Of a stretch of DNA of 64,000 nucleotides, positions 10,056 through 18,739 are shown in pieces; the first letter of the stretch is position 1; each line of letters starts with the position of its first letter. The DNA is from Gracilaria gracilis (lineage: Eukaryota; Rhodophyta; Florideophyceae; Gracilariales; Gracilariaceae): assembly GCA_030374805.1 (NCBI GenBank), contig JARGSG010000202.1, forward strand, positions 310,001 through 374,000, written 5' to 3'. The notes beneath the pieces are model-generated. The model worked only from the letters and a program-made list of their open reading frames with translations. It was not told the DNA's origin and made no database searches. The position numbers and the translations under genes are program-made.

Positions 10056-10402
10056 AGAGAGGTAAACCGCTTTGGCACAGATCTACGTGGGACATATGTA
10101 CGCCAAGCTTACATCCTCTTGGATCTCATTTACGTGGAAAGAAGTTGGTATGTAATTGTAGACCTGGTGTCCTGAACGATGTGGACCATTACCTGCTGCG
10201 ATGCCCCAAGAGAAAGTTTTCCAGGCGTTTATGTCTAGCTTCTCGTCGAGAACGCCAAGGACAATCCGTTGCTAGTATAGTCAGAAAATGGCCCGCTAGA
10301 GTGTTGGCTTTCTTTGTGAGAGAACGTTTCTTTGAACAGAAACGTTCTACACCAAGGCATAATTAAGTTAGTGCACTCATAAGAGAGAGAGAGAGAGAGG
10401 AC
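10056..10402 (+). mobile_element. LINE 3' fragment 2, related copy
   Basis: This is a second, shorter 3' end of a related LINE. CNCRPGVLNDVDHYLLRCPK and the following IVRKWPARVLAFFVRERFFE match fragment 1 at 9810-10010 with many differences. It starts within the region before the zinc knuckle and ends in another (GA)n tail near 10385-10400. The two copies lie head to tail, so the second is either an independent truncated insertion or a tandem partner. Confidence 0.75.
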
Positions 10403-10645
10403 TATTTTGGGGCCAACATCATTGATTGTATCAAGGTGATCCACTATCATCTGCAAGTTTCCTTCTCTTCCTGAGCGTGGATTTATCACTCATGTATTTA
10501 AGGGCTAAAGGACAGTGCTGTTGGTAATCACGTTCTATCAAGACTTCCTTCTTCTATACTGTCACAGGAATGGTCTCGCTGTCATGTCCGACTTGGGAAC
10601 AATTGAATGGAAACCCGAGGCAGAGGAACGATTGTAAAGTAGTTA

Positions 10646-13600
10646 TCAAACCGAAGTGGTCGTATCTCTTACAACTGTACAATGTGCGAAGTAGGGAGAA
10701 AACCAACATTCGCCAATCCGCTCAACGGGACAGTCGCAAGTTGCGAGAACGACGTCACGTTCATCTGGGCCCCGATGGATCACCTGGTTTGACGTTGGGC
10801 TCCAGTCATTCGATTCCGAAAGAGCAAGATCGTTGAGGGTAGACTGCCAGCCTTCTTCTTCGGAGGTCGTCACGCGTCGTCCGTTGTTCACGTCCCATAG
10901 TTTTCCAAGGCCACTGTACTCGTATGATACAACCTGTGACCCGTCGTGATTCACCGCCAGGCGATGCACATAACTTCCGTGGTCCATCGTTGTACCAACC
11001 GCCTCCCCGCTATCGCAGTCCCACACCCTAACCGTTCTATCCACAGATCCAGAAACAACTTTACTTCCGTCGCGACACACCGCAACACACTTAACCAAAC
11101 CTGTGTGCCCGACAGGCGACTGTTCAACCACGTCTCCATCGTCCACATTCCACACTCGAATCATCTTCTCCCGGTCTCCGGACACCACTCGAGTTCCGCA
11201 ATCGTTGATCGAAACACGCATTACCCCTTCTGTGTGACCGACGAGGGACCGCCGCCCTACAGACCCGCTATTATCCACATCCCAAACCCCAATTGTCTTG
11301 TCATAAGAACCAGACACCACGCGTCTCCCGTCCTGACTAATCGCAACACATGCAGCAATATGTCCGTGTTGGAGGGGTTGCCCAACGGCTTCCCCACTGT
11401 CTGCATCCCACACCCGAACCGTCGTGTCCCTAGAACATGAAACCAGTACCCTCCCGTCTCTGCTTGTCGCAACACACTCCACCTCTTTCGCATGGCCGAC
11501 GAACGGATTCCCTTCAGTCTCTCCCCTGTCTGCATTCCAAAGGTGAACAGTCTTATCCCAAGAACCCGAAACAACCCATCTCCCGTTGTGGCTTATCGCA
11601 ACGCTCTGCACCTCTTTCGTGTGACCAACGAGGGACTCCCCCACAGCCGCTAAGCTGTCCATATCCCACAACCGAACCGTCGTGTCCCATGAACCAGATA
11701 CCGCTTTGCTCCCGTCGCCGCTTATAGCTACACTTGCAATTCGTCTGCTGTGGCCATTGATACATCGTATTATGCGCCCTGTTTCTGTCTCCCAGAGACA
11801 CATCTTCCCATTTCTGTGCCCCGTCAAAAGTTTCTTCCCATCAGGCGAGAAAGCACAACTCTCCACCTCAGAAAGGTTGTGCTGCTCGACTTCGTCGGGT
11901 TTGAAAGCTTGAGTCTGAACGAGGCCACTAGTAAAGAAATAGCGAGACACTCCTATGTTCAAGGCGTCATTCTTCCAAAAGTAGAGCATCGTTTCCCGAT
12001 CCTGAAACACAGAAACCACTGTTCCAGAACTTTGAAGAATATCTGAAGCAGCTCCTCCGGCATGTTGTAGCAGCCCAATCGATGCTTTTGCCCATGGTCT
12101 TGGCGCAACTTCTTCAATCTCCTTCACAAATTTGCGTGTTTTCTCACATTGCGTTGCGTACCAGAGCAACCGTCCGTGTATCTGGAACCAAGCTTCCCTT
12201 TTGTTGTTGCTCACATAACTGCAGCCCATGCGCGCCGCTTTCCCAACAACTTCCATATGTCTGGCGATCTTTTTGTTTTCAGGATGCCGTTGCTTTGCAA
12301 CTGCCTTTCCGTTTTCTAGGTCTTGTTCGACTTCGTAGATTCCATTCTTCTGCAGTCGTTTCACTATCCATTGGGGTTTTGACAATAACCACATAAGTTG
12401 CTTATAATACCCAGCTCTTCGCAGTGCCTGGCAAACGTTGTCGTGAATATAACCGTCATCGTCAACATCCCACCAATCAAGCGAACATATTTCAGTCTCA
12501 ACTGCATTCGTACTATCCTCACATTGTAGAGAACGTTTATGCTTGATACCTCCAAAACAAGTATTGCACCATGCGAGAAGAAAGCCTATCCCCTTTCTGT
12601 CTTCTCCCTTTCCAACCTTCTCTGCGTGGGACCAGTTGCTCACTTCTTGAGGTTTACCTTTTCGCTCCTCCGTCACATAATTACATATCATCGTCCTCAA
12701 GTAACTTTGCACCTCGTACGCGTCTGACGATTTGCAAACTGCAATGTTAAGAACGAGATCATGAAGTTGCATGAACGTCCCTGTTCCCCAATACAGTTTG
12801 CGGACAACGGACACCTCATCAAGCTTTTCCACAACTTTCTCTGTTTCCTCAGCACCCTCCAAACCCCACAAATTCTTTAACATGCGAATAGGGACAATCT
12901 GCTTAGGCTGAAGAACGCATAGCGCTCGAAAGCGTTCATGAAACTTTTCATCTCCGCTCTCAGAATCCAACACGTCTAAAGAAGTGTCCACAATCCGTCG
13001 CATATGACCATAATTGCTGAGACAGCCATCGACAATGATCTCTCTCTTCGAAGCCAGGCGGTCATAGTAATGCACCCACCCGTCTTCAGCCCCATCTATA
13101 CGATTGCTACAGTACTTGCGAACGTTGGTGCCAGTAATTTCAAACGCCAGCGGAAGCCCCTGACAGATATCCAGGATTCCGCTTACGGCTCTCTCGTTCT
13201 CGTCCTTGAGCTTCGTTTTCCAATCGAACCCAGCGTGTGTCATCAGCATCTCTCTAGCTAAATCACAATGCGACTCCTTCGGTGAGAACTCTATCGCATC
13301 ATCGCTCAGACGCAAAAACCGCCTGTCCCTTGTAGAGTACACGAGGCGACTGTCGTCGTTCACCATTGTTGCAAGCACTTGGAGTGCACTACCGTCGATG
13401 CCGTTTGCCCACCAGATATCGTCGACAAGGACCAAAACACTATGGGGACGAAACCACGTATATGCCATATCTGCCGCTTGCTTCAAAGTGTTGACAGAGC
13501 TCAATTCGTTTGCTTGATGTGATCCACCAGTACGACGCACAAGGTTGGCGATTTGTGTTATTAGATCTGACGGCTGGGCATCATATCTCAATTGAATGTA

Positions 13601-14245
13601 CAGGATGCCGTCAGGGAATCTATTGTTGACTTGCTTGTCGTTTGCGAGCCCCTGAAGGGCGCATGTTTTGCCAACGCCGCCAATGCCATTCGCAACCACA
13701 CTCACAAGCGCTTTTTCGGCTTGCTTCAGAACTGCAGCTTTCAGCTGGCCTTCAGCGGTCGATGGCGAGTCGTAGTTCAACGTAAGTCGCGGTGGGTTTC
13801 TCGGCACATTGTTTGCCCTGACGAAGTGGTCGTTTCGGTGGTGGTGTGTTTCTATAATTGCTGAAGATACATTGTTGCTAAGAAGCTGGAAAAACTGTTC
13901 GACATCCGCTGCGCATTCGTCAAGAACGTGCTCCATTCTCTTCACCCTGCTCGAAGCAGTTGCTGTTTCAACGGCCTCGTGCATGGACGCGAGCTTCTGG
14001 GCGTTTAGTTGCAACGTAGTGGCGTGTTCATCAATAAGCTGCTTTGTGACATAGTCCAGATGTGGGAGGGATTGTAGATGTAGCGTCTCGGTGATTTCTC
14101 GTGCGCGCTTGTACAAGCGTTCCAGTCGGCGCAGCTTTTGCACATTGTCGTGGGAAATGTCCCTGCGTTCAAAGTAGTTGTGGACGGTGGTCTCCAGCTT
14201 TTGAAGTATAGTGAGTAGATCGGACAATCTCAAAGGGAAAGTCAT
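10646..14245 (-). CDS. NLR1: NB-ARC and WD40 repeat protein
   Basis: A single 1199-residue frame. Residues 1-150 form a helical N-domain. The signature PPRLTLNYDSPSTAEGQLKA at 151-170 precedes NB-ARC. Motifs seen are the P-loop NGIGGVGKT (186-194), Walker B VLVLVDDIWW (270-279), RLVYSTRD (300-307), GLPLAFEITG (363-372) and an MHD-like LHD (494-496). A linker follows, and then about eight WD40 blades from roughly 790 to 1150, such as KAVSGSWDTTVRLWD and WVVSGSWDKTVHLWN. The order NB-ARC then WD40 is that of APAF1 and fungal STAND proteins. Such proteins are switch-like sensors that assemble when a ligand meets the repeat domain. The ligand is unknown. The gene is intronless. No RGG partner lies upstream; a Kelch remnant does. 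Confidence 0.92.
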   Translation of the reverse strand: MTFPLRLSDLLTILQKLETTVHNYFERRDISHDNVQKLRRLERLYKRAREITETLHLQSLPHLDYVTKQLIDEHATTLQLNAQKLASMHEAVETATASSRVKRMEHVLDECAADVEQFFQLLSNNVSSAIIETHHHRNDHFVRANNVPRNPPRLTLNYDSPSTAEGQLKAAVLKQAEKALVSVVANGIGGVGKTCALQGLANDKQVNNRFPDGILYIQLRYDAQPSDLITQIANLVRRTGGSHQANELSSVNTLKQAADMAYTWFRPHSVLVLVDDIWWANGIDGSALQVLATMVNDDSRLVYSTRDRRFLRLSDDAIEFSPKESHCDLAREMLMTHAGFDWKTKLKDENERAVSGILDICQGLPLAFEITGTNVRKYCSNRIDGAEDGWVHYYDRLASKREIIVDGCLSNYGHMRRIVDTSLDVLDSESGDEKFHERFRALCVLQPKQIVPIRMLKNLWGLEGAEETEKVVEKLDEVSVVRKLYWGTGTFMQLHDLVLNIAVCKSSDAYEVQSYLRTMICNYVTEERKGKPQEVSNWSHAEKVGKGEDRKGIGFLLAWCNTCFGGIKHKRSLQCEDSTNAVETEICSLDWWDVDDDGYIHDNVCQALRRAGYYKQLMWLLSKPQWIVKRLQKNGIYEVEQDLENGKAVAKQRHPENKKIARHMEVVGKAARMGCSYVSNNKREAWFQIHGRLLWYATQCEKTRKFVKEIEEVAPRPWAKASIGLLQHAGGAASDILQSSGTVVSVFQDRETMLYFWKNDALNIGVSRYFFTSGLVQTQAFKPDEVEQHNLSEVESCAFSPDGKKLLTGHRNGKMCLWETETGRIIRCINGHSRRIASVAISGDGSKAVSGSWDTTVRLWDMDSLAAVGESLVGHTKEVQSVAISHNGRWVVSGSWDKTVHLWNADRGETEGNPFVGHAKEVECVATSRDGRVLVSCSRDTTVRVWDADSGEAVGQPLQHGHIAACVAISQDGRRVVSGSYDKTIGVWDVDNSGSVGRRSLVGHTEGVMRVSINDCGTRVVSGDREKMIRVWNVDDGDVVEQSPVGHTGLVKCVAVCRDGSKVVSGSVDRTVRVWDCDSGEAVGTTMDHGSYVHRLAVNHDGSQVVSYEYSGLGKLWDVNNGRRVTTSEEEGWQSTLNDLALSESNDWSPTSNQVIHRGPDERDVVLATCDCPVERIGECWFSPYFAHCTVVRDTTTSV

Positions 14246-14509
14246 TGTGGCGTGTTTGTACTAAAGCATTGGATTGGTGCCAGACCATGAGATGAGCTGA
14301 TGCTACAAGGTGATGACGGCTTCTATGTGAACATGGGCGCTTTTGGGCTCTCGAAAGGTTGTTCTGCTGTTTGAGCGCGTGGGTTGTTCGGTGTGCGACG
14401 GCAGGGAAAGAGACGAGCTGACCACAGGTGACACAATTTACATTATGACTACTGTACATACGATAGCTACACTTGCAGCAATGACAACGGGGAGACACTA
14501 CCATGCGGG

Positions 14510-14665
14510 AGTTGTATCATAGCCGCAATGTGCTCGCGCGTGGCGCCTCTTCTTCCGCTCTGCACCGCGCGCGACCAACAGGCGGCGGTTGCTGTGTGAG
14601 GGGCGCACCACGCCGCCTGACGCCTCGAAGGCGCGCCGTGCGTATCTGCCATCTACCGCAGGTAT
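14510..14665 (-). pseudogene. Kelch gene fragment
   Basis: On the minus strand the translation RRAFEASGGVVRPSHSNRRL followed by LVARG aligns with the Kelch protein stretch LPVFEASGGVLRVAPADHRL followed by VVAGG, with matching DNA over about 85 bases. It lies just upstream of NLR1 on the same strand. It is too short to work and is best read as a relic of a duplicated Kelch segment. Confidence 0.55.
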
Positions 14666-14959
14666 CATAGGAGCTACCAACGGTAAAGTTATTGCCTTGG
14701 GCGCGTGCGTGCGCCATTCGGAGAGCGACCGGAGAGCGCAACAAACAACAAGCGCTCGCGTTTGTTTCGGTCCGTGCGCGCGGCGCACGCCAGCTGGCCA
14801 CGTATGCAACGCACGCCAGCTGGCCACGTGCGTAACTGGCACGGGCAACAGCGCTCTCGGAGAGCGTCGCCTCAAGAGTGGAGACTCTCGACGCACCTTC
14901 GTAGACACACGCGCGCGCAGCAGGCGGGGGGCAGCGGCGACGACGCATCGAGAGCGGCG

Positions 14960-15737
14960 ATGGCGCACGCACGCGCGCTGCTCACGGCGGCGGCGCGCTG
15001 GCTGCTGGCCGCGTGCGGCGCCGCGCTGCTAGCGCTGCTGGCGCGGCTGCTGCTGCTGCTGGCGCGCATCCGCGCGCGCCGCCGCCACATCATCGCGCGC
15101 GGCGCGGCGCGCGCCCCCCGCCGCCGCGCAAGCCGCCGCCGCCGCCGCCGCGCGCCCGTACGGCGTGCTGGTGGTGCTGGGGTCGGGCGGCCACACGTCG
15201 GAGATGCTCTCGCTGCTGCGCGACGTGCTGCCGGCGAGCGGCAGCGCGTGCGTGGTGGTGTTCGTAGTCGGCGCCACGGACCGGCACTCCGCGCAAAAGG
15301 CAGCGGCGCTACACCGCGCGCTTCACGCAGCGGGCGGCACGCACGGCGGTGGATGCGGCGGCGGCGGCGGCGTGCACCACGCGGCGCGCTTCCGCGTGAT
15401 ACCGCGCGCGCGCGAGGTAGCGCAGCCGGCGCTGAGCAGCTTGGTGAGCGCGACGCGCGCCGCCGCCGCCGCGCTGCGCGTGCTGTGCGAAGAGCGCCCC
15501 GCGCTGGTGCTGTGCAACGGGCCGGCCAACGCGGGCGTGGTGGCGCTGGCCGCGCTGGCGCTGCGCGTGGTGGGCGTGTTGGACTGCCGCGTGCTGTACG
15601 TGGAGAGCTTTGCACGCGTGCTGACGCTGAGCTTGACGGGGCGCTTGCTGCTGCCCGTGGTGGATCGCTTTATTGTGCAGTGGCCGCAGCTACGGCGCAA
15701 GCACGCGCTGGCCGAGTATTACGGCCGCCTGTGCTGA
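14960..15737 (+). CDS. ALG14: ALG14, membrane anchor subunit of UDP-GlcNAc transferase (frame break near N-terminus)
   Basis: ALG14 recruits ALG13 to the cytosolic face of the ER and helps add the second GlcNAc to dolichol-PP-GlcNAc. The catalytic-domain frame from 15159 shows YGVLVVLGSGGHTSEMLSLL, VIPRAREVAQPALSSL, LVLCNGPANAGV, VLYVESFARV and FIVQWPQL, and ends in YYGRLC; these match the family throughout. The expected N-terminal membrane anchor is encoded from ATG 14960 (MAHARALLTAAARWLL, then a Leu-rich stretch) but in a different frame. The shift must fall between about 15090 and 15150, where a run of six C at 15114-15119 and GCC repeats make an assembly or replication slip likely. No convincing intron spans it. 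It converges with DAD1, only 16 bases from its stop. Confidence 0.85.
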
Positions 15738-15753
15738 GGTCGGGAAGAGCTAG

Positions 15754-16146
15754 CTAGCCCACGAAGTTGAGCACGGCCATGTGAAGGATGAGGTTGCAGA
15801 ACAGCCAGTCCACGTACGCGCGCCGCTTGGACAGCGTGCGCCAGCGGTTGTGCGCGTTGCGCCGGTTGTTGTCGTCCAGCTGCATGCGCAGCGACACGGT
15901 GAGCACGAACACGCCCACGCTGGACAGAAAGCCCGCCAGGAACGAGTTGTATGGGAACGAGCCCGCTGCGATCATGTATAGCAGCTGCGCCACGCCCACC
16001 GCCAGCACGTGCGCTAGGAACGCGTCCATCACCTTGAGCTCGCGCGGCATCTTCTCGCAGTACGCTTGGAACACATCGCGGATCACCGACCCCGACGGCG
16101 ACGGCGATGACGGCGATGAGGGCGGCGACGACGGCGACGACGACAT
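15754..16146 (-). CDS. DAD1: DAD1/OST2 subunit of oligosaccharyltransferase
   Basis: A 130-residue frame; the family is usually about 113 residues, and the extra length is a Ser/Pro-rich N-terminus. Conserved parts include LKVMDAFLAHVLAVG, LLYMIAAGSFPYNSFLAGFL, SVGVFVLTVSLRMQ, RAYVDWLFCNLILH and the C-terminal MAVLNFVG. DAD1 is a small three-span ER membrane subunit of the complex that moves the lipid-linked glycan to Asn in nascent proteins. The gene is intronless. Its neighbour ALG14 acts earlier in the same pathway, and the two are tail to tail. Confidence 0.95.
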   Translation of the reverse strand: MSSSPSSPPSSPSSPSPSGSVIRDVFQAYCEKMPRELKVMDAFLAHVLAVGVAQLLYMIAAGSFPYNSFLAGFLSSVGVFVLTVSLRMQLDDNNRRNAHNRWRTLSKRRAYVDWLFCNLILHMAVLNFVG

Positions 16147-17532
16147 GTTGTATCTGTATCAGACAACCACCAGACGCTCGCTCGCCTTGATGCGCCGCGG
16201 CGCATGCATCGCTCGCGCATTCATCTGCACATGGATGCTGCGCACGTTGACTGACGCGCGCTGCACAGCCACGCGTACCCGTGTGCACGCCGCCACGTGC
16301 GCTTTGAAAACCAAAATTATCGATGCCGATGCTCACCGATCACTTCACCGTTCAAACAAAAGTCGGTGACAACCTCTGCTCCCCAACTGCTCTCCCGATG
16401 AGCGAGTTTGTCCGCACCCAAAACTGCCTTAAACAACGCGCACAGCTTATATTTTCAAACCTTATCGCCATACAGTTATCAACGCAAACGTCCAGCCCCA
16501 CATTGTTCGCGATACAATACAATTTGCAACCACACGACAAGTCAATAGTAGCTACATAGCGTTTGTGTATGCTGCAGATACCGAGAGGTGAGACGCGTAA
16601 GCAGCGCTCAACTTGCAAGTGAAAAGGACACGCCTCTCACCATGTCGCATTGTGTTGTTTTTCGTTTACACTGTTCGTTGATGAGCAGTTTTGCTGGCTG
16701 TACAAAGCAACCACTGCAGTCGCAAACAATAATGTAGTTGATGGGTATCAGGTACCAGAAGCGTTACAGAAAGATGCTGTCATGAGAGTTGTTCTGAGCT
16801 TAGTTTACCCGTACCAAGGCCAGAAAGGTGATCAGAGCAGCAGCCGACAGCAGAATACTGGCAGCAGTTTTGCAGTTGTGCGCCAGCAGCTCGGCCACGT
16901 CTCCGCTTCTCTTCTATAATTACTGCCACGCTCATAGTTAATCATCATCAGCAACCACAAACGCATGCGTTTACCACAACCCTCCGCATGGGACACAGCT
17001 GTGCTCGCATGCGCGCCGCTCCCCCATTCGTGGCGAGCCGCCTCTGCGCCACGAAGAGAGCGCGGGAGCCACAGACGTTGCAGCGCTCTCATTGGCGCGC
17101 GCACAAGCCCCACGTCACGCGCCGCACGTGACCTGCAAGCCGCGCTGGCAAATTCGCCGCCATCCCAACAATCTGAATGTGGTGGACACAGTGCTTACAG
17201 CGATTGAGCTCAAGGCTTGAGCCTCAAACAAAAGTTGTCATTCCCAAATGCGCGCGCAAACCACCGCTAATAGATAGGATATCTAGGGGGCGCCTTCCCG
17301 CCGTGACGGAGCGCGCCGAAGGAGCGCGCAGAGGAGGTATGATTTGAAACTGATTGCGCGAGTGCCTTCAGACTCAGAGAAGATTGCGGGCGGAACATGT
17401 GGCAGTACTGTATCACGGTCTAGATCAGCGTGCAAACACTGACAAAACTATTCACAAGGTTTAAATAGGGCAAGCAGCAGCATTGCGAGCGATTACATTA
17501 AACAGAGGCCTATTACACTAACCAAAAGGCGA
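16147..17532. other. Intergenic region, no gene supported
   Basis: Open frames here are short, antisense to each other and without recognisable domains. The left part should hold the DAD1 promoter; no clear TATA box was seen. The right part lies 3' of the Met-rich secreted protein. I see no tRNA, repeat array or transposon end. Confidence 0.4.
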
Positions 17533-18237
17533 TTACATTAGACAGAAGCCTTGATCGTACGCTAGAGAAATGAAGAAACCAATGATTCCCTCCACCTCGG
17601 GGAAGATGAGCTGAGAAGACATCGAGCCCATCATGCCCATCGAGCCCATCATACCCTTCGAGCCCATCATACCCTTCGAGCCCATCATACCCTTCGAGCC
17701 CATCATCATGGAAGAGTCGGGGCTCTCCATCGGCTCCTCGGTGGTTTCCATGGGCTCGTCGGTACCATCAAGCTGCATGTCCATAACCATCTGCGGGCAC
17801 GAGCCAAACTTGATGCGCTCAAGCATCATGACCATCTCGTTGACAGAGTCCACAAAGTCGGCGCGGGTGAGCCCGTTGACGAAGAAGTCCTCGCGCTTCA
17901 TCATCTGCATGGAGGTGCACGCGGAGGCGTTGGTGGTCGCCATCTGCGGCAAGTGCACGATGAACGGCAGCGTGGGCGGCTGTCTGAAGTGGAACACCAG
18001 CCGCTTGGGGCAGTTGGTGAGCGACGGCACGTGCGACGGCGTGTACACCATGACGGATTGGAACAGCGCAAACGTCTGACGCGGCACGGTGAAGGCGGCG
18101 GGACAGCTCTCATACAGAGCGAAGTGGCGTTGCAGCAGCGACGAACGGAAGGGGAACGCCTGCGGCGGGCATGACTGCGCGAAGGCGACTGCGAACAAAA
18201 GCGACGCCACAAAGAGGCGCTTGAAGCAAGAGATCAT
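17533..18237 (-). CDS. Secreted Met-rich MMGSKG-repeat protein
   Basis: I chose the ATG at 18237, which starts the signal peptide MISCFKRLFVASLLFAVAFA; an upstream in-frame ATG at 18270 would bury it. The mature part of about 210 residues has four or more Cys, no recognised domain, and a stretch rich in Met, Asp, Glu and Pro. Then come tandem MMGSKG units (about four, the last varied to MMGSMG), encoded by 18-bp repeats at roughly 17630-17705. A hydrophobic C-terminal segment (IIGFFISLAYDQGFCLM) ends it. It may be a secreted, wall or surface protein. Function unknown. The 5' leader is CT-rich. Confidence 0.7.
   Translation of the reverse strand: MISCFKRLFVASLLFAVAFAQSCPPQAFPFRSSLLQRHFALYESCPAAFTVPRQTFALFQSVMVYTPSHVPSLTNCPKRLVFHFRQPPTLPFIVHLPQMATTNASACTSMQMMKREDFFVNGLTRADFVDSVNEMVMMLERIKFGSCPQMVMDMQLDGTDEPMETTEEPMESPDSSMMMGSKGMMGSKGMMGSKGMMGSMGMMGSMSSQLIFPEVEGIIGFFISLAYDQGFCLM
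17630..17705. repeat. 18-bp coding repeat (MMGSKG)
   Basis: Four tandem copies of gagcccatcataccctt plus c, with minor change in the first, lie inside the Met-rich secreted protein gene. Confidence 0.9.
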
Positions 18238-18374
18238 GGTTGAGTGGGTGAAAAGAAAGAAAGGAAACACGAATAAAGGCGAGAGCGAAGAGAGAGAGAT
18301 AGAGAGAGAGAGACTGAGGGCGGGATGAGCGAGTTGACGAGGGAGTGCGGGACAGAAGGCGCAGGCAGGGCCAA

Positions 18375-18380
18375 TTTATA
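18375..18380 (-). promoter_or_regulatory. TATA box of Met-rich secreted protein
   Basis: TATAAA on the minus strand within CGTATAAATTGG, about 140 bases upstream of the chosen start. A (GA)n / (CT)n tract at 18287-18311 would lie in the leader. Confidence 0.5.
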
Positions 18381-18647
18381 CGAAACAGACGGAGCTCCCA
18401 CAGGGGGCAGCGGCTGCGATCATAGATCGGTACATAGCGTGACGGGGCGAAGACGGCACGCGTGCGCAAGAAGGGACACGGGAGGGGGAGTGCAGCCAGT
18501 GGGAGGCGGGTGTGGGAGGCGGCGAATGCATACAACGCGCTGTAAACTGCGGCGCGAGTGGCGGCTGTGCGCACTCGGCAGCGCCTCTCGCTCACGTGCT
18601 GCGTGGGTGACAGACGGGCGCGGCGGCGGTGGGGCGCAGCCGCCGCT

Positions 18648-18717
18648 GCTGGCGGCGCTCAGGTGGTAGGTAACCTACCCCTGGTAGTAGTACACTGCTA
18701 GTAGTAGCGCCGCCAGC
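18648..18717. repeat. Inverted repeat with internal palindromes
   Basis: GCTGGCGGCGCT at 18648-18659 is the exact reverse complement of AGCGCCGCCAGC at 18706-18717. Inside are the palindrome GGTAGGTAACCTACC and near-mirrored GTAGTAGTAC / CTAGTAGTAG. It could form a stem or be the relic of a small palindromic element. No gene overlaps it. Confidence 0.6.
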
Positions 18718-18739
18718 GCATTGTGTCATTCACGGCGCG

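Noticed and set aside
14498-14972. Minus-strand frames of 150 or more codons opposite the ALG14 leader
   Set aside because: Low-complexity Arg/Ala sequence in GC-rich DNA. Only the short FEASGG stretch shows real homology, and it is reported as a Kelch relic.
16350-17530. Search for tRNA or other small RNA genes here and elsewhere
   Set aside because: No convincing T-arm GTTCGANNC with matching acceptor stem was found by eye; a tRNA scan would be decisive.
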